From positions 2,356,001-2,420,000 of the forward strand of contig NZ_CP186540.1 in assembly GCF_049389645.1 (NCBI RefSeq): 64,000 nucleotides of DNA. Reading direction: 5' to 3'. Under the pieces are notes generated by a model. It did not search any database. It saw only the letters and a program-made list of their open reading frames with translations, and was not told the DNA's origin. Positions 17,740 through 26,210 of the stretch are shown in pieces. The translations under genes were made by a program, and so were the position numbers. Source of the stretch: Alkalibacterium sp049389645 (GTDB lineage: Bacteria; Bacillota; Bacilli; Lactobacillales; Carnobacteriaceae_A). Position 1 is the first letter of the stretch, and each line of letters opens with the position of its first letter.

Positions 17740-18657
17740 ATGAGAATCACAAATTCTTTAATGTCTCAAAATTTTCTATCTAACTTGAACAACAATATGA
17801 ATAACGTTTATAAATATCAGGAACAGCTATCGTCACTGAAACAAGTTAGTCGTCCCAGTGACGATCCTTTAAAAGTATCTAAAATCATGGATTTAAAAAA
17901 TGAAATCAAGCAAAACCAACAATATAAAACGACGATCAACGACGCCATTGATTTTACGAATGTTCAAGACTCAGCCCTGGCAAATGCGACTAATTCGCTG
18001 CAGCGTATTCATACACTGACTCAGCAAGCAGCCAACGGTACTTATAATACGCAAGATAGACAAGCAATCAAAACTGAAATCGAGAATGAAGTCGAAACGA
18101 TGATGGATTCACTCAATACAAACTTTGGTGGCAGATACGTCTTTGCAGGAAAAGAAAGTACGACAAAGCCATTTACGACAGAACGTGCAGATGATGGAAA
18201 CTTTAGTATTAAGTACGAAGGCTCAACTATGGCTAATAATAACGTATCTAAGGAAATAGCTCGTGGAGTAAATGTTGAGTTAAAAACAGATGGACTCGAT
18301 TTATTTAATAATAACGATGGAACCGAAAACATTGGTGAACTATTTAATGATATCTTTACAGCATTAGATGCTGATGATGTTGGGAAACTTGGTAATTTAT
18401 TGGGAGATATTGAATCTCAATTGGAACTTACCGTAAATAAGAGAACAGAGATAGGTGCTATACAGAATAGATTAACTGCAGCGCTTGATCGAAACGAATC
18501 AGAATATTTGAATCTGGAAACTTCGCTTTCAACAAATCAGGATATCGATTTAGCAGAAACCTATATGAATTACACGATGGAAATGAACGCCTATCAGGCC
18601 TCGCTCAGCATGGGGACAAAAATATTACAAACAAACATCATGGACTATGTAAGATAA
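17740..18657 (+). CDS. flgL: Hook-associated protein 3, FlgL
   Basis: A 305-residue flagellin-like junction protein with N-terminal MRITNSLMSQNFLSNLNNN, the conserved FAGKEST segment, and a C-terminal D0 helix (YQASLSMGTKILQTNIMDYV). It caps the FlgK zone before the filament. A terminator follows. The fliW-csrA pair found after flgL in Bacillus is absent here. Confidence 0.94.
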   Translation: MRITNSLMSQNFLSNLNNNMNNVYKYQEQLSSLKQVSRPSDDPLKVSKIMDLKNEIKQNQQYKTTINDAIDFTNVQDSALANATNSLQRIHTLTQQAANGTYNTQDRQAIKTEIENEVETMMDSLNTNFGGRYVFAGKESTTKPFTTERADDGNFSIKYEGSTMANNNVSKEIARGVNVELKTDGLDLFNNNDGTENIGELFNDIFTALDADDVGKLGNLLGDIESQLELTVNKRTEIGAIQNRLTAALDRNESEYLNLETSLSTNQDIDLAETYMNYTMEMNAYQASLSMGTKILQTNIMDYVR

Positions 18658-18667
18658 ACAGTTAAAG

Positions 18668-18702
18668 TAATGAAGGACTATTAGTCTTTCATTATTTTTT
18701 TT
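18668..18702 (+). terminator. Terminator after flgL
   Basis: Stem TAATGAAGGACT/AGTCTTTCATTA with one G-T pair and a 3-base loop, followed by a T run. It isolates the flgM operon from the first flagellin gene. Confidence 0.9.
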
Positions 18703-18733
18703 GATAAATTTTTAAAAAGTAAACTATAGTACT

Positions 18734-18760
18734 TAACTAAGTATCGCTCTTGCCGATATT
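18734..18760 (+). promoter_or_regulatory. Sigma-28-type promoter of flagellin gene 1
   Basis: TAAC (18734-18737), 14 bp, GCCGATATT (18752-18760). Same geometry as the other two flagellin promoters and close to the SigD consensus. Confidence 0.85.
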
Positions 18761-18812
18761 AAGAATAGAAGGCAATAACTTCATACAATATACTTCAGGA
18801 GGAAACACAACC

Positions 18813-19682
18813 ATGAGAATTAATACAAATACAGCAGCGATGAATACATATTCTCGCTTAGGACAAGCTAACACAGCAAAAAGCAACTCTTTAGCAAAAC
18901 TATCATCAGGATTACGCATCAATAAAGCAGGAGACGACGCAGCAGGTCTAGCAATATCCGAAAAAATGAAAAATCAAATTTCAGGTATGACACAAGCTTC
19001 ACGTAATGCTCAAGATGGCATTTCATTGATCCAAACAGCTGAAGGCGGATTGACAGAAACACACAGTATTTTAAACCGTATGCGTGATTTAACTGTTCAA
19101 GCAAAAAATGATACAAACACAGCAGACGATAGAGGCGCGATTCAAAAAGAAATGGATTCTTTAACCTTAGAAGTAGATCGAATTGCAAACCAAACAGAAT
19201 TTAATGGTAAAAAACTGTTAAAAGAAGAAACAGCTGCTGCAGGAAGCAGTTTCACATTTCAAATTGGTGCAAACAAAGGACAGGATATTACATTAAAGGT
19301 AGCTGATATGACTTCAGCATCTTTAAAGTTAGGAACCGTAAATGCCGGAGTTTTAGATACAACTGATAAACTAAATGTTTCGGTTGGAGATTTAACACCA
19401 GGTAGTTTTGATGCAGTAATTGATAAATTAGATAGTGCTATAAAATCAGTATCTGATGAACGGGCAAACTTAGGTGCAACTCAAAACCGCTTGGATCATA
19501 CGGTCTCTAACTTAGCTACAACTAAAGAGAACCTTTCAGAAGCAAACTCACGTATTCGTGACGTTGACATGGCTGAAGAAATGATGAGCTTCACTAAATC
19601 TAACATCCTTTCTCAAGCTTCAACGGCAATGTTGGCTCAAGCTAACCAAATGCCTCAAGGCGTTTTACAATTACTGGGATAA
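18813..19682 (+). CDS. fliC1: Flagellin 1
   Basis: A 289-residue flagellin. The N-terminal D0/D1 region (MRINTNTAAMNTYSRLGQAN, then SGLRINKAGDDAAGLAISEK) and the C-terminal helix (MLAQANQMPQGVLQLLG) are conserved; the central part at about residues 145-215 is short and variable. Mature flagellin is exported and assembles the filament. The ATG at 18813 follows CAGGAGGAAA. It is the first of three paralogues that are almost identical at both ends at the nucleotide level. Confidence 0.95.
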   Translation: MRINTNTAAMNTYSRLGQANTAKSNSLAKLSSGLRINKAGDDAAGLAISEKMKNQISGMTQASRNAQDGISLIQTAEGGLTETHSILNRMRDLTVQAKNDTNTADDRGAIQKEMDSLTLEVDRIANQTEFNGKKLLKEETAAAGSSFTFQIGANKGQDITLKVADMTSASLKLGTVNAGVLDTTDKLNVSVGDLTPGSFDAVIDKLDSAIKSVSDERANLGATQNRLDHTVSNLATTKENLSEANSRIRDVDMAEEMMSFTKSNILSQASTAMLAQANQMPQGVLQLLG

Positions 19683-19702
19683 TTTAATAGTAGGTTTAAT
19701 AA

Positions 19703-19735
19703 AAAAGAGTCAGTCTAACTGGCTCTTTTCTTTTA
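19703..19735 (+). terminator. Terminator after flagellin 1
   Basis: AAAAGAGTCAGT/ACTGGCTCTTTT stem with one G-T pair and a 3-base loop. The same sequence recurs after flagellin 2, showing that the spacer was duplicated together with the gene. Confidence 0.9.
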
Positions 19736-19756
19736 TAATAATTTCAGGAATTCACT

Positions 19757-19783
19757 TAACTCTTTTGTATTTTTACCGATATT
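19757..19783 (+). promoter_or_regulatory. Sigma-28-type promoter of flagellin gene 2
   Basis: TAAC (19757-19760), 14 bp, ACCGATATT (19775-19783). Nearly identical to the promoter of flagellin 3. Confidence 0.85.
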
Positions 19784-19838
19784 AATAGTAGAACGAGTGA
19801 TATACAAAAATATAAATATAATATTGGAGGAAAACAAT

Positions 19839-20735
19839 ATGCGCATTAATACAAATACAGCAGCGATGAATACATATTCACGTCTAGGACAAGCTAATAC
19901 AGCAAAAAGTAACTCTTTAGCAAAACTATCATCCGGATTACGTATCAATAAGGCAGGAGACGACGCAGCAGGTTTAGCAATCTCAGAAAAAATGAAAAAT
20001 CAAATTTCTGGGATGACACAAGCTTCACGTAATGCTCAAGATGGTATTTCATTGATCCAGACAGCTGAAGGTGGATTGACAGAAACACACAGCATTTTAA
20101 ATCGTATGCGTGATTTAACTGTTCAAGCAAAAAATGATACAAATACAGCAGACGATAGAGGAGCCATTCAAAAAGAGTTGGATTCTTTAACTCTTGAAGT
20201 AGACCGTGTTGCAAATCAAACGGAATTTAACGGAAAATCATTGTTAACTGCTAAAGATGTCAATGGTCTTGCTACAGATGCTGGAACGAGTTTCACATTC
20301 CAGATTGGTGCTAACAAAGGACAAGATATCACATTAGGTATTGCTAATATGACAGCTAAATCTCTTGCGATTGGAACTGTAGATGCGGCTGGTGTATTAG
20401 GTGCTGATAAGTTAAATGTTGTTGATGCAGCTGGTGTAGCTTCTGAAACAGATGGTAGTTATGATAAAATAATCGGAAAACTTGATGATGCAATTAGTAA
20501 GGTATCAACCGAGCGCGCAAATCTAGGTGCTACTCAAAACCGTTTAGATCATACTGTCTCTAACTTAGCTACAACTAAAGAGAACCTCTCAGAAGCAAAC
20601 TCACGTATCCGTGACGTTGATATGGCTGAAGAAATGATGAGCTTTACTAAATCTAACATTCTTTCTCAAGCTTCTACAGCAATGTTGGCACAAGCTAACC
20701 AGATGCCTCAGGGCGTTTTACAATTACTGGGATAA
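19839..20735 (+). CDS. fliC2: Flagellin 2
   Basis: A 298-residue flagellin, with the same D0/D1 ends as its neighbours and its own central segment (about residues 150-225, Ala/Gly/Asp-rich). GGAGGAAAACAAT precedes the ATG at 19839. It has its own sigma-28-type promoter and terminator, so each flagellin is a separate transcription unit. The start-to-start distance to flagellin 3 is 1053 bp. Confidence 0.95.
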   Translation: MRINTNTAAMNTYSRLGQANTAKSNSLAKLSSGLRINKAGDDAAGLAISEKMKNQISGMTQASRNAQDGISLIQTAEGGLTETHSILNRMRDLTVQAKNDTNTADDRGAIQKELDSLTLEVDRVANQTEFNGKSLLTAKDVNGLATDAGTSFTFQIGANKGQDITLGIANMTAKSLAIGTVDAAGVLGADKLNVVDAAGVASETDGSYDKIIGKLDDAISKVSTERANLGATQNRLDHTVSNLATTKENLSEANSRIRDVDMAEEMMSFTKSNILSQASTAMLAQANQMPQGVLQLLG

Positions 20736-20754
20736 TTTAATAGTAGGTTTAATA

Positions 20755-20787
20755 AAAAAGAGTCAGTCTAACTGGCTCTTTTTTTTA
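20755..20787 (+). terminator. Terminator after flagellin 2
   Basis: Same stem as after flagellin 1 (AAAAGAGTCAGT/ACTGGCTCTTTT) with a longer T run. Confidence 0.9.
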
Positions 20788-20809
20788 TAATAATTTCAGA
20801 GAATTCACT

Positions 20810-20836
20810 TAACTCTTTTGTGTTTTTACCGATATT
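20810..20836 (+). promoter_or_regulatory. Sigma-28-type promoter of flagellin gene 3
   Basis: TAAC (20810-20813), 14 bp, ACCGATATT (20828-20836). Confidence 0.85.
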
Positions 20837-20891
20837 AATAGTAGAACGAGTGATATACAAAAATATAAATATAACATTGGAGGAAAACAAT

Positions 20892-21788
20892 ATGCGTATT
20901 AATACAAATACAGCAGCGATGAATACATATTCACGTCTAGGACAAGCTAATACAGCAAAAAGTAACTCTTTAGCAAAACTATCATCAGGATTACGCATCA
21001 ACAAAGCAGGAGACGATGCAGCAGGTTTGGCAATCTCTGAAAAAATGAAAAATCAAATTTCTGGTATGACACAAGCTTCACGTAATGCTCAAGATGGTAT
21101 TTCATTGATCCAAACAGCTGAAGGCGGATTAACTGAAACACACAGCATGTTAAATCGTATGCGTGATTTAGCTATCCAAGCAAAAAATGATACAAACACA
21201 GCAGACGATAGGGGCGCCATTCAAAAAGAAATGGATTCTTTAACTCTTGAAGTAGACCGTATTGCAAATCAAACAGAATTTAACGGAAAAAAACTTTTGA
21301 AAGAAGAAACTGCTAATGCAGGGAGTTCCTTTGTATTTCAAATTGGCGCTAACAAAGGACAAGACATTACATTAAAAGTAGCTGATATGACTTCAGCATC
21401 CTTAGGTTTAGGCACTGTAACTGCCGGAGTTTTAGAGGCAGCTAGTAAACTAGATGTTTCAACTGAAGCAAAAATTGCTGAAGGTGTAAATCCTGCTGTT
21501 GCTGGAGCTGACTTTGATGATGTAATTGATAAACTTGATGAGGCAATTAAATCAGTGTCTGAAGAACGTGCAAACTTAGGTGCTACACAAAACCGTTTAG
21601 ATCATACTGTCTCTAACTTAGCTACAACAAAAGAGAACCTTTCAGAAGCTAATTCACGTATTCGTGATGTGGATATGGCTGAAGAAATGATGAGCTTTAC
21701 TAAATCTAACATTCTTTCTCAAGCTTCTACAGCAATGTTGGCACAAGCTAACCAGATGCCTCAAGGCGTATTACAATTATTGGGATAA
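20892..21788 (+). CDS. fliC3: Flagellin 3
   Basis: A 298-residue flagellin, closest to flagellin 1 in the first part of its variable region (FNGKKLLKEETA, LKVADMTSASL) but sharing promoter and leader with flagellin 2, which suggests gene conversion among the three. Terminal D0/D1 segments are essentially identical to both. The ATG at 20892 follows GGAGGAAAACAAT. Confidence 0.95.
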   Translation: MRINTNTAAMNTYSRLGQANTAKSNSLAKLSSGLRINKAGDDAAGLAISEKMKNQISGMTQASRNAQDGISLIQTAEGGLTETHSMLNRMRDLAIQAKNDTNTADDRGAIQKEMDSLTLEVDRIANQTEFNGKKLLKEETANAGSSFVFQIGANKGQDITLKVADMTSASLGLGTVTAGVLEAASKLDVSTEAKIAEGVNPAVAGADFDDVIDKLDEAIKSVSEERANLGATQNRLDHTVSNLATTKENLSEANSRIRDVDMAEEMMSFTKSNILSQASTAMLAQANQMPQGVLQLLG

Positions 21789-21823
21789 TATCCTCAACAT
21801 AAGAATTGAAAATATATTAGAAT

Positions 21824-21851
21824 CGAAGCAGTCCTGTACTGCTTCGGTTTT
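21824..21851 (+). terminator. Terminator after flagellin 3
   Basis: Perfect 9-bp stem CGAAGCAGT/ACTGCTTCG with a 5-base loop, then GTTTTG. The T run is short, so some read-through into flaG is likely; no separate sigma-28 promoter is seen before flaG. Confidence 0.75.
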
Positions 21852-21911
21852 GTCATACATAGAATAAAAAGGTTTTATTTAATTTAATTTCTTTAAAGAG
21901 GAGATAAGATT

Positions 21912-22295
21912 ATGAACCAGCGTGTGACTTCTGTCGATGCGATTCGAACGATTGACCGGGTTTTACATTCCAATAAAAATACGGTATTCTTTTCAGAGGA
22001 AAGTAATATAGAACCTATCAAAGCGGTTGAAGCTATAGATACGTCTTCTGATAGCTTAGAGTCTGAAATGAATAAAGACCAGCTTGAAAAAATAGCTGTG
22101 GATGCAAAGGCAGCAATGCAACGTATCAATGCTCAGTTGACCTTTAGAATACACGAGGGCACAGGCCGCACGCTGGTTCAATTAGTTGAAAGAGAAACAA
22201 ATGAAGTGATTCGGGAGATACCACCTGAAAAAATGCTTGATGTGATTGCAGGTATCTGGAGATGGTCAGGTATTACTGTAGACAGAACGGAGTGA
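21912..22295 (+). CDS. flaG: FlaG family flagellar protein
   Basis: A 127-residue protein with the FlaG C-terminal core (LTFRIHEGTGRTLVQLVERETNEVIREIPPEK). FlaG family proteins are found beside filament cap genes and have been linked to filament length in other bacteria; the exact activity is unclear. GAGGAG lies upstream. It starts the flaG-fliD-fliT-fliS cluster. Confidence 0.88.
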   Translation: MNQRVTSVDAIRTIDRVLHSNKNTVFFSEESNIEPIKAVEAIDTSSDSLESEMNKDQLEKIAVDAKAAMQRINAQLTFRIHEGTGRTLVQLVERETNEVIREIPPEKMLDVIAGIWRWSGITVDRTE

Positions 22296-22299
22296 TAAA

Positions 22300-23685
22300 A
22301 TGAATATTATGGGAACCTATTCGGGTATGGACATGAGTATGGTAGAAAAATTGATTCAAGCAGAAGCATCAAGAGGTGTAAAATTCACTCAAAAGAAAGA
22401 ACAGTATACTCAATCTAAAAATGCATGGAAAGATCTAAATACACGTCTGGATTCATTATATAAACGACTGGATGATTTAAAAAAAACAGAAACGTATGAA
22501 TCAAAATCAGTTAAATTATCAAATGAATCTAACCTAAATGTTTCTTCTACTTCTAAAGCCGCAACTGGAGAGTACCGTATTCAAGTACAACAATTAGCCA
22601 CTCAAACTCGTATGACAGGTGATACAGTTGTAGTTTCTTTAAATGACGAATTGACATTTAGTGGAACCTTATCATTTAACGGTGGTGGAGAGGGTTTGTC
22701 GATTACTGTTGAAGCAACTGATAGTTTAAGTGACATTAGTAAGAAAATTAATAATCAAACAAAAGAATTAGGCATCCGCTCATCGATTGTTGATAATCGT
22801 TTGATTTTTACTAATGCTGAATATGGGAAAATAAATATGAGTGTCACAGGAACTAATGACATCACAACTAAATTAGGATTAAATAATGTCGCTGAAATAG
22901 GAAATGAAGCACATTTTACTGTGGATGGGTTAGCTATTACTCGTTCATCTAATGAAATTAATAATGTTATTGAAGGATTAGATTTCAGGTTAAAAAACAT
23001 TCACGAAGGTGCTGAAGCAACTATTGTAACAGTTTCTGAGGATATGGATAAAGCTGCAGAAACTCTCGAAAAATTTGTAGAACAATATAATTCAACACAA
23101 AATTATATTAAGGATCAATTAAGTGTTGGGGATCCGTCTGCAGAAAACAATAAAACTGGGACATTATCAGGTGATGGGACGCTTATGCGTCTACAGTCTA
23201 GTTTACGTATGATGATGACTAAACAAAATCTGAATGGTACTACAGTACAAAGCTTAGGGGATATAGGTATTACAATTAGTCGTGATGGAGTCGCTAGCTT
23301 CGATAAAAGTGTATTAGAAGAAAAAATTAAAGAGAATCCAAAAATTGTTTCTGACTTTTTTTCTAAAACGGAGACTGTCCCTGAAACAACAGATGCAAAC
23401 GGAGATATTATACCATCTTCTACAAAAAAATTAGGATTTGCTGAATTGATGCATTCGTTCGTAAATGAATATATTTCTAGTTCTTCTGGAATTATTAAGA
23501 CACGAAACGACACATATGATAGAATGCTTAAAGATGTCAATGATCGTATTACTCAATTCGACACTCGTTTAGAAGCTAAAAGAGCACGTTACATCAAACA
23601 GTTTACTGCTTTGGATACGGCTATGATGCAGGCTGAATCACAACTTGAACAAATGTACAGTCAATTAGGATTAGGACAGAATTAG
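22300..23685 (+). CDS. fliD: Filament cap protein FliD (HAP2)
   Basis: A 461-residue FliD with N-terminal YSGMDMSMVEKLIQAEA, a beta-rich central part and a C-terminal coiled coil (RYIKQFTALDTAMMQAESQL). It forms the filament cap that folds flagellin at the tip. It begins 4 bp after flaG and is followed by its likely chaperones. Confidence 0.94.
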   Translation: MNIMGTYSGMDMSMVEKLIQAEASRGVKFTQKKEQYTQSKNAWKDLNTRLDSLYKRLDDLKKTETYESKSVKLSNESNLNVSSTSKAATGEYRIQVQQLATQTRMTGDTVVVSLNDELTFSGTLSFNGGGEGLSITVEATDSLSDISKKINNQTKELGIRSSIVDNRLIFTNAEYGKINMSVTGTNDITTKLGLNNVAEIGNEAHFTVDGLAITRSSNEINNVIEGLDFRLKNIHEGAEATIVTVSEDMDKAAETLEKFVEQYNSTQNYIKDQLSVGDPSAENNKTGTLSGDGTLMRLQSSLRMMMTKQNLNGTTVQSLGDIGITISRDGVASFDKSVLEEKIKENPKIVSDFFSKTETVPETTDANGDIIPSSTKKLGFAELMHSFVNEYISSSSGIIKTRNDTYDRMLKDVNDRITQFDTRLEAKRARYIKQFTALDTAMMQAESQLEQMYSQLGLGQN

Positions 23686-23721
23686 AAGACAGGAGGGATT
23701 CTGATTACAACTACCAAATCA

Positions 23722-24081
23722 ATGCAGTATACAAAAAAAGAAAATGAACTGCATCTAGTTCTTAAACGATTGAATGAGTGGGGTCAGACTTCCTCTGATT
23801 CTGTCGAAGAGGCAAATGCAATCCTGAATTTGAATCAAGAGTCGTTTAATCAAATTAGCCAATTAGATTCTGAATTGTCGGTTGAAGAAAGAAAAGACTT
23901 CTTGAACTCAAACAAAACTACCTTGACTCATTTGATCGTAAAACAAAAAGAACTGATCATCTTTATTAAAAACGAATCCGATCATTTAACTGAGCAATTA
24001 GCTCAAATGAATCAGAAATCAAATGTTGTAAATCATTATATGAACAAAGAAAAATCATTATTCATTGACAAGGATATGTAA
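23722..24081 (+). CDS. fliT: FliT-like flagellar chaperone
   Basis: A 119-residue helical, charged protein between fliD and fliS, the usual place of FliT, the FliD chaperone; sequence conservation in this family is too low for certainty. The AGGAGGG at 23691-23697 is 24 bp before the ATG at 23722 but only 6 bp before an in-frame ATT (23704) and 3 bp before CTG (23701). Translation may therefore start at a rare codon about six residues upstream. Confidence 0.7.
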   Translation: MQYTKKENELHLVLKRLNEWGQTSSDSVEEANAILNLNQESFNQISQLDSELSVEERKDFLNSNKTTLTHLIVKQKELIIFIKNESDHLTEQLAQMNQKSNVVNHYMNKEKSLFIDKDM

Positions 24082-24095
24082 GAAAGGAACGGTTT

Positions 24096-24461
24096 ATGGC
24101 TTATTCATCTGCAGCAAAACAATACAAGAAAAACCAGATCGAAACGGCTTCACCTAAACAGCTCGTTATTCTACTCTATGAGGGAGCAATCAAGTTTATT
24201 CGTTTGGGAGAGTTGGCTTTAGAAAACAATGATTACGGTAAAGTGAATACGAACCTGATCAAAGCGCAGGATATTGTAACGGAACTGATGGTGTCGCTCA
24301 ATCACCAAAACGGTGAAAATGCGATTGCTAGTGAACTACAGGCATTGTATTCCTATATTTTAAATCAACTGATACAAGCCAATTTGAAAAAAGACCAGGA
24401 TAAGATGGCAGAGACCAGACGGTTGATGTCAGAACTCCTAGAAGCGTGGACCAGCATTTAA
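24096..24461 (+). CDS. fliS: Flagellin export chaperone FliS
   Basis: A 121-residue FliS with the family signatures AAKQYKKNQIETASPKQLV, LLYEGAIKFI and the four-helix pattern through ELMVSLNHQNGE. It binds the flagellin C-terminus in the cytoplasm. The operon terminator begins inside its last codons. Confidence 0.95.
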   Translation: MAYSSAAKQYKKNQIETASPKQLVILLYEGAIKFIRLGELALENNDYGKVNTNLIKAQDIVTELMVSLNHQNGENAIASELQALYSYILNQLIQANLKKDQDKMAETRRLMSELLEAWTSI

Positions 24462-24479
24462 AGCTGGTCTTTTTTTTTA
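24449..24479 (+). terminator. Terminator overlapping the fliS stop
   Basis: GACCAGC/GCTGGTC, 7-bp stem with a 7-base loop, followed by an uninterrupted T run of about nine. Confidence 0.92.
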
Positions 24480-24992
24480 TACAAAAATAGTCAGTTTTAG
24501 TTTAGTTGAATAATATTATTGATAATGGTATAAAAAAAAGCTGTATCCATATAATTCAATTTTTTTATACAGGGGTCAGTTTGAATATACTGCATAATTA
24601 TAAAACGAATGTTATTTTTTTATACTTCTAACAAATAGAGCCTTTACTGTGAATTCACAGAACTGTCACATTTATATTTCGCGCTTTATTACAAAAGTAT
24701 AAATTGTAAAATAGTACAACATTAACTTGTTGAATCACGAATCAGTGTACGCTATGTCATTTTAAAGGTTGTTCTCATGCACTTTTTATCGAACCAAGAA
24801 GTAATATTTAATATCTTGCTGTTACAAACTGTAATAATTTTAATGATATCAAAAGGCGAAATGCTAGCTTTTTAGGTACATTAAGTGTAAGTGATGTATT
24901 GCGACTTTGAGCCTAGTCCTTTAAAATAAGTCTTGTCGGGAAAATTGTAAGTATAAATATACATAAATACCTATGATGAAAGGAATAATACA
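24476..24992. promoter_or_regulatory. Leader region of the flgB operon with repeated GTATAAA/TTTATAC boxes
   Basis: About 510 bp without a gene. The heptamer TTTATAC or its complement GTATAAA occurs at 24476-24482, 24528-24534, 24564-24570, 24619-24625, 24697-24703 and 24951-24957. The region is otherwise AT-rich and unstructured. Since it precedes the 20-kb structural operon, the boxes are candidate sites for a class I flagellar regulator. No such regulator gene is seen in the window. Confidence 0.45.
24899..24927 (+). promoter_or_regulatory. Candidate sigma-A promoter of the flgB operon
   Basis: TTGCGA (24899-24904), 17 bp, TAAAAT (24922-24927), 66 bp before flgB. No sigma-28-like CCGAT box is present, which fits an early-class operon. 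Confidence 0.5.
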
Positions 24993-25373
24993 ATGATATC
25001 TGGCTCAAATATGCAATTATTGAAAAATGCTCTTGATGCTTCTTCTATGAGACAGGAAACGATCTCCTCTAACATTTCTAATGTGAATACTACAGGATAT
25101 AAAGCAAAACGAGTAGATTTTGAAGAGACACTCAAAAAAGCGATAGATGGTACTGGCTTGCAGGCGAATCATCCGAATCATTTTGGAGCATCAAGTCTCA
25201 ATGGTGTGACACCACAAACAATTGAGCAAAAAGGTAATCGAATAAATGAAAACGGTAATAACGTCGCGATCGATACTGAAATGGCTGAACTGTCAGCTAA
25301 TGCCATATATTTCCAGGCAGTATCGGCACAGTTAAGTAATCAGTATGGCATGATTCGTTCGGTCTTAAGATAA
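24993..25373 (+). CDS. flgB: Flagellar rod protein FlgB
   Basis: A 126-residue proximal rod protein with the rod motif ETISSNISNVNTTGYKAKRV and a C-terminal helix ending SNQYGMIRSVLR. First gene of the fla/che-type structural operon, behind GAAAGGAA. It is built on the export gate and MS ring. Confidence 0.95.
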   Translation: MISGSNMQLLKNALDASSMRQETISSNISNVNTTGYKAKRVDFEETLKKAIDGTGLQANHPNHFGASSLNGVTPQTIEQKGNRINENGNNVAIDTEMAELSANAIYFQAVSAQLSNQYGMIRSVLR

Positions 25374-25395
25374 GTGTGAAATTGGAGGTTAGAAA

Positions 25396-25833
25396 ATGTC
25401 TATTTTTAATTCGATGCAGATCAATGCAAGTGGTTTATCGCTTGAACGCTTCAAGCTGGATACGATTTCTACGAACATAGCAAATGTCAACACCACGCGT
25501 ACAGAAGATGGTGAAGGTCCTTACATAAAGCAACAAGTTCTTTTTGAAGAAAATTTAAGACAAGTGAAATCAGGATTTACGGGTGATGTCTCAAGAAAAA
25601 GTCAAGGTGTAAGAATCTCAGGAGTAGAAGCGAATGAGGACAATGTAAGATTGGTTTTCGAACCGGGTCATCCGGATGCCAATGAAGAAGGGTATGTGGC
25701 TTATCCCAATGTGGATATGGCAGATGAGATGATCGACATGATGACAGCCATTCGTACATATGATGCGAATGTGACGGCCATCAATAGCAGTAAAGATATG
25801 CTGAAGCGCGCAATGGAAATAGGCAACAAGTAA
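25396..25833 (+). CDS. flgC: Flagellar rod protein FlgC
   Basis: A 145-residue rod protein: MSIFNSMQINASGLSLERFK, TISTNIANVNTTRTEDG, and the C-terminal pattern VDMADEMIDMMTAIRTYDANV. GGAGG lies upstream. Order flgB-flgC-fliE is the standard one. Confidence 0.95.
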   Translation: MSIFNSMQINASGLSLERFKLDTISTNIANVNTTRTEDGEGPYIKQQVLFEENLRQVKSGFTGDVSRKSQGVRISGVEANEDNVRLVFEPGHPDANEEGYVAYPNVDMADEMIDMMTAIRTYDANVTAINSSKDMLKRAMEIGNK

Positions 25834-25866
25834 TATAATCTTAATTGAATAGGAATGATTAGAGTG

Positions 25867-26178
25867 ATGAATCCTTTAAACCAGCTATACCCGGGAGCGA
25901 TGCGTCAGATCGATCAAGTGGCGCAGACCACTTCTACAAAAATAACTGAAAAAAATACGGATATTTTTACGGATCTGTTGAATCAGTCAATGAATATTCT
26001 CGATGCCAAACAAACTGAATCCACGCAGGCCATTCAATCGCTTGTCGATGGATCAGCTGATGATCTACATACTGTAATGATCAAAACGACCGAAGCCCAA
26101 CTCTCTTTAGAAGTAGCTGTTCAATTACGAAATAGAGCGTTAGAAGCATATAACGAAATTAAAAATATGCAATTTTAG
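25867..26178 (+). CDS. fliE: Flagellar hook-basal body protein FliE
   Basis: A FliE of about 103 residues with the conserved C-terminal half (VDGSADDLHTVMIKTTEAQLSLEVAVQLRNRALEAYNEI in part). It links the MS ring to the rod. The start is uncertain: in-frame ATG 25855, GTG 25864 and ATG 25867 are all possible. The only upstream AGGA is at 25851-25854, which is too close to 25855, so one of the later two is favoured. Confidence 0.9.
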   Translation: MNPLNQLYPGAMRQIDQVAQTTSTKITEKNTDIFTDLLNQSMNILDAKQTESTQAIQSLVDGSADDLHTVMIKTTEAQLSLEVAVQLRNRALEAYNEIKNMQF

Positions 26179-26210
26179 TAAGTTAGAGAAGAGAGTAAGG
26201 GAGATTTAAT

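Noticed and set aside
18919..21004. Repeated minus-strand frames in the flagellin genes
   Set aside because: They recur only because the flagellin genes are duplicated; no promoter or ribosome binding site is seen.
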